Shown here: one piece after another, positions 63,741 to 64,000 of the stretch
Position numbering within the stretch: the first letter of the stretch is position 1
Layout: every line of letters begins with the position of its first letter
Origin: Photobacterium jeanii
GTDB taxonomy: Bacteria; Pseudomonadota; Gammaproteobacteria; Enterobacterales; Vibrionaceae
DNA: 64,000 nt
NCBI RefSeq assembly: GCF_001650345.1
Contig: NZ_LVHF01000033.1
Coordinates: forward strand, 620,001 to 684,000
Direction of reading: 5' to 3'
Program-made: the position numbers and the translations under genes
Notes under the pieces: generated by a model
Told to the model about the DNA's origin: nothing
What the model saw: the letters and a program-made list of their open reading frames with translations, nothing else
The model's database searches: none

Positions 63741-64000
63741 ATGACTGTGACTACAACTCAAAACCGCCGCATTGTTTTAGCTGCTCGTCCGCATGGTGCG
63801 CCTAAAACCAGTGATTTTCGTATGGAAACTGTGGCGAAGCCAACCCCTCAGGCCGGTGAAATGCTTTTACGTAGTGTGTATTTATCACTAGATCCTTACA
63901 TGCGTGGCCGTATGAATGATGCCAAATCGTATGCTGAACCTGTAGCGTTAGATGATGTGATGGTTGGTGCTACGGTTTGTCAGGTTGAAGTATCAAACAA
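63741..64000 (+). CDS. curA: CurA-like NADPH-dependent oxidoreductase, 3'-truncated
   Basis: Only the first 86 residues are visible before the window ends. They match the E. coli CurA N-terminus: NRRIVLAARPHGAPKTSDFR and LRSVYLSLDPYMRGRMNDAKSY. This is the medium-chain dehydrogenase/reductase group that reduces alpha,beta-unsaturated carbonyls. It is expected to detoxify electrophiles under NemR control. AAAGGACATTGT precedes the ATG. Confidence 0.85.
   Translation, partial: MTVTTTQNRRIVLAARPHGAPKTSDFRMETVAKPTPQAGEMLLRSVYLSLDPYMRGRMNDAKSYAEPVALDDVMVGATVCQVEVSN

Overview
The window looks like a chromosomal segment of a Vibrionaceae gammaproteobacterium (Vibrio or Photobacterium; species not decidable here). 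This rests on the mix of genes: YghU, YeeN-type YebC, a GltS-family symporter, a BCCT carrier, a Hyf-type formate hydrogenlyase and NemR/CurA, all moderate in GC and close in sequence to enterobacterial and vibrio proteins.

Region 1 (1-20.3 kb) is ordinary chromosome. It holds a 5'-truncated membrane-anchored GTPase, murQ, yghU, a DMT exporter, a DUF4442 hotdog protein behind a near-perfect FadR-type operator, AraC and LuxR regulators, a TPR-GGDEF diguanylate cyclase, carriers (GltS family, MFS, BCCT), a lipoprotein, yedI (DUF808) and a YebC/YeeN protein. Several convergent pairs share clear hairpin terminators. tRNA-Ser(UGA) and tRNA-Asp(GUC) follow at 20.6-20.8 kb, then a paired-hairpin repeat.

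Region 2 (21-51 kb) is a nearly complete formate hydrogenlyase (FHL) locus. It carries hypFCDE; then hypAB and focA on the minus strand; hyfABCDEFGHI-hyfJ-hycI; hydN and a selenocysteine-containing fdhF (in-frame UGA at codon 140); the activator fhlA; fdhD; and a HupE/UreJ-type metal permease. Formate enters through FocA, FdhF oxidises it, and electrons pass through HydN/HyfA/HyfH to the NiFe hydrogenase HyfGI on the HyfBCDEF membrane arm. Three sigma-54-type -24/-12 elements, upstream of focA, hyfA and hydN-fdhF, each lie about 90-125 bp downstream of a TGTCGA-containing motif, so they look like one FhlA regulon. FNR-like boxes precede hypA and fhlA. Between hypE and focA the locus is interrupted by a SLATT-reverse transcriptase pair (probable anti-phage system, with a cluster of hairpins that could be its non-coding RNA) and a long recX-like gene.

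Region 3 (51.2-62.7 kb) is an AT-rich, probably acquired biosynthetic cluster and the most interesting part of the window. It encodes a HlyC-like acyltransferase, a SelO-like (pseudo)kinase, a processive-type GT2 glycosyltransferase, three tiny precursor peptides with a shared MFEL..QI..VSGA leader, a HlyD-type adaptor, a C39-peptidase ABC exporter, a SAM methyltransferase and two tandem radical SAM proteins whose SPASM-like cysteine region lies before the CxxxCxxC core. Each precursor core carries three Glu-Glu-(Gly/Asn/Ser) motifs and ends in Arg/Tyr. I read it as a hybrid of class II microcin export logic and radical-SAM peptide modification; I do not recognise it as a described family.

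Region 4 (62.9-64 kb) is nemR followed by a 3'-truncated curA-like reductase, with identical 17-bp operator sequences in front of each.
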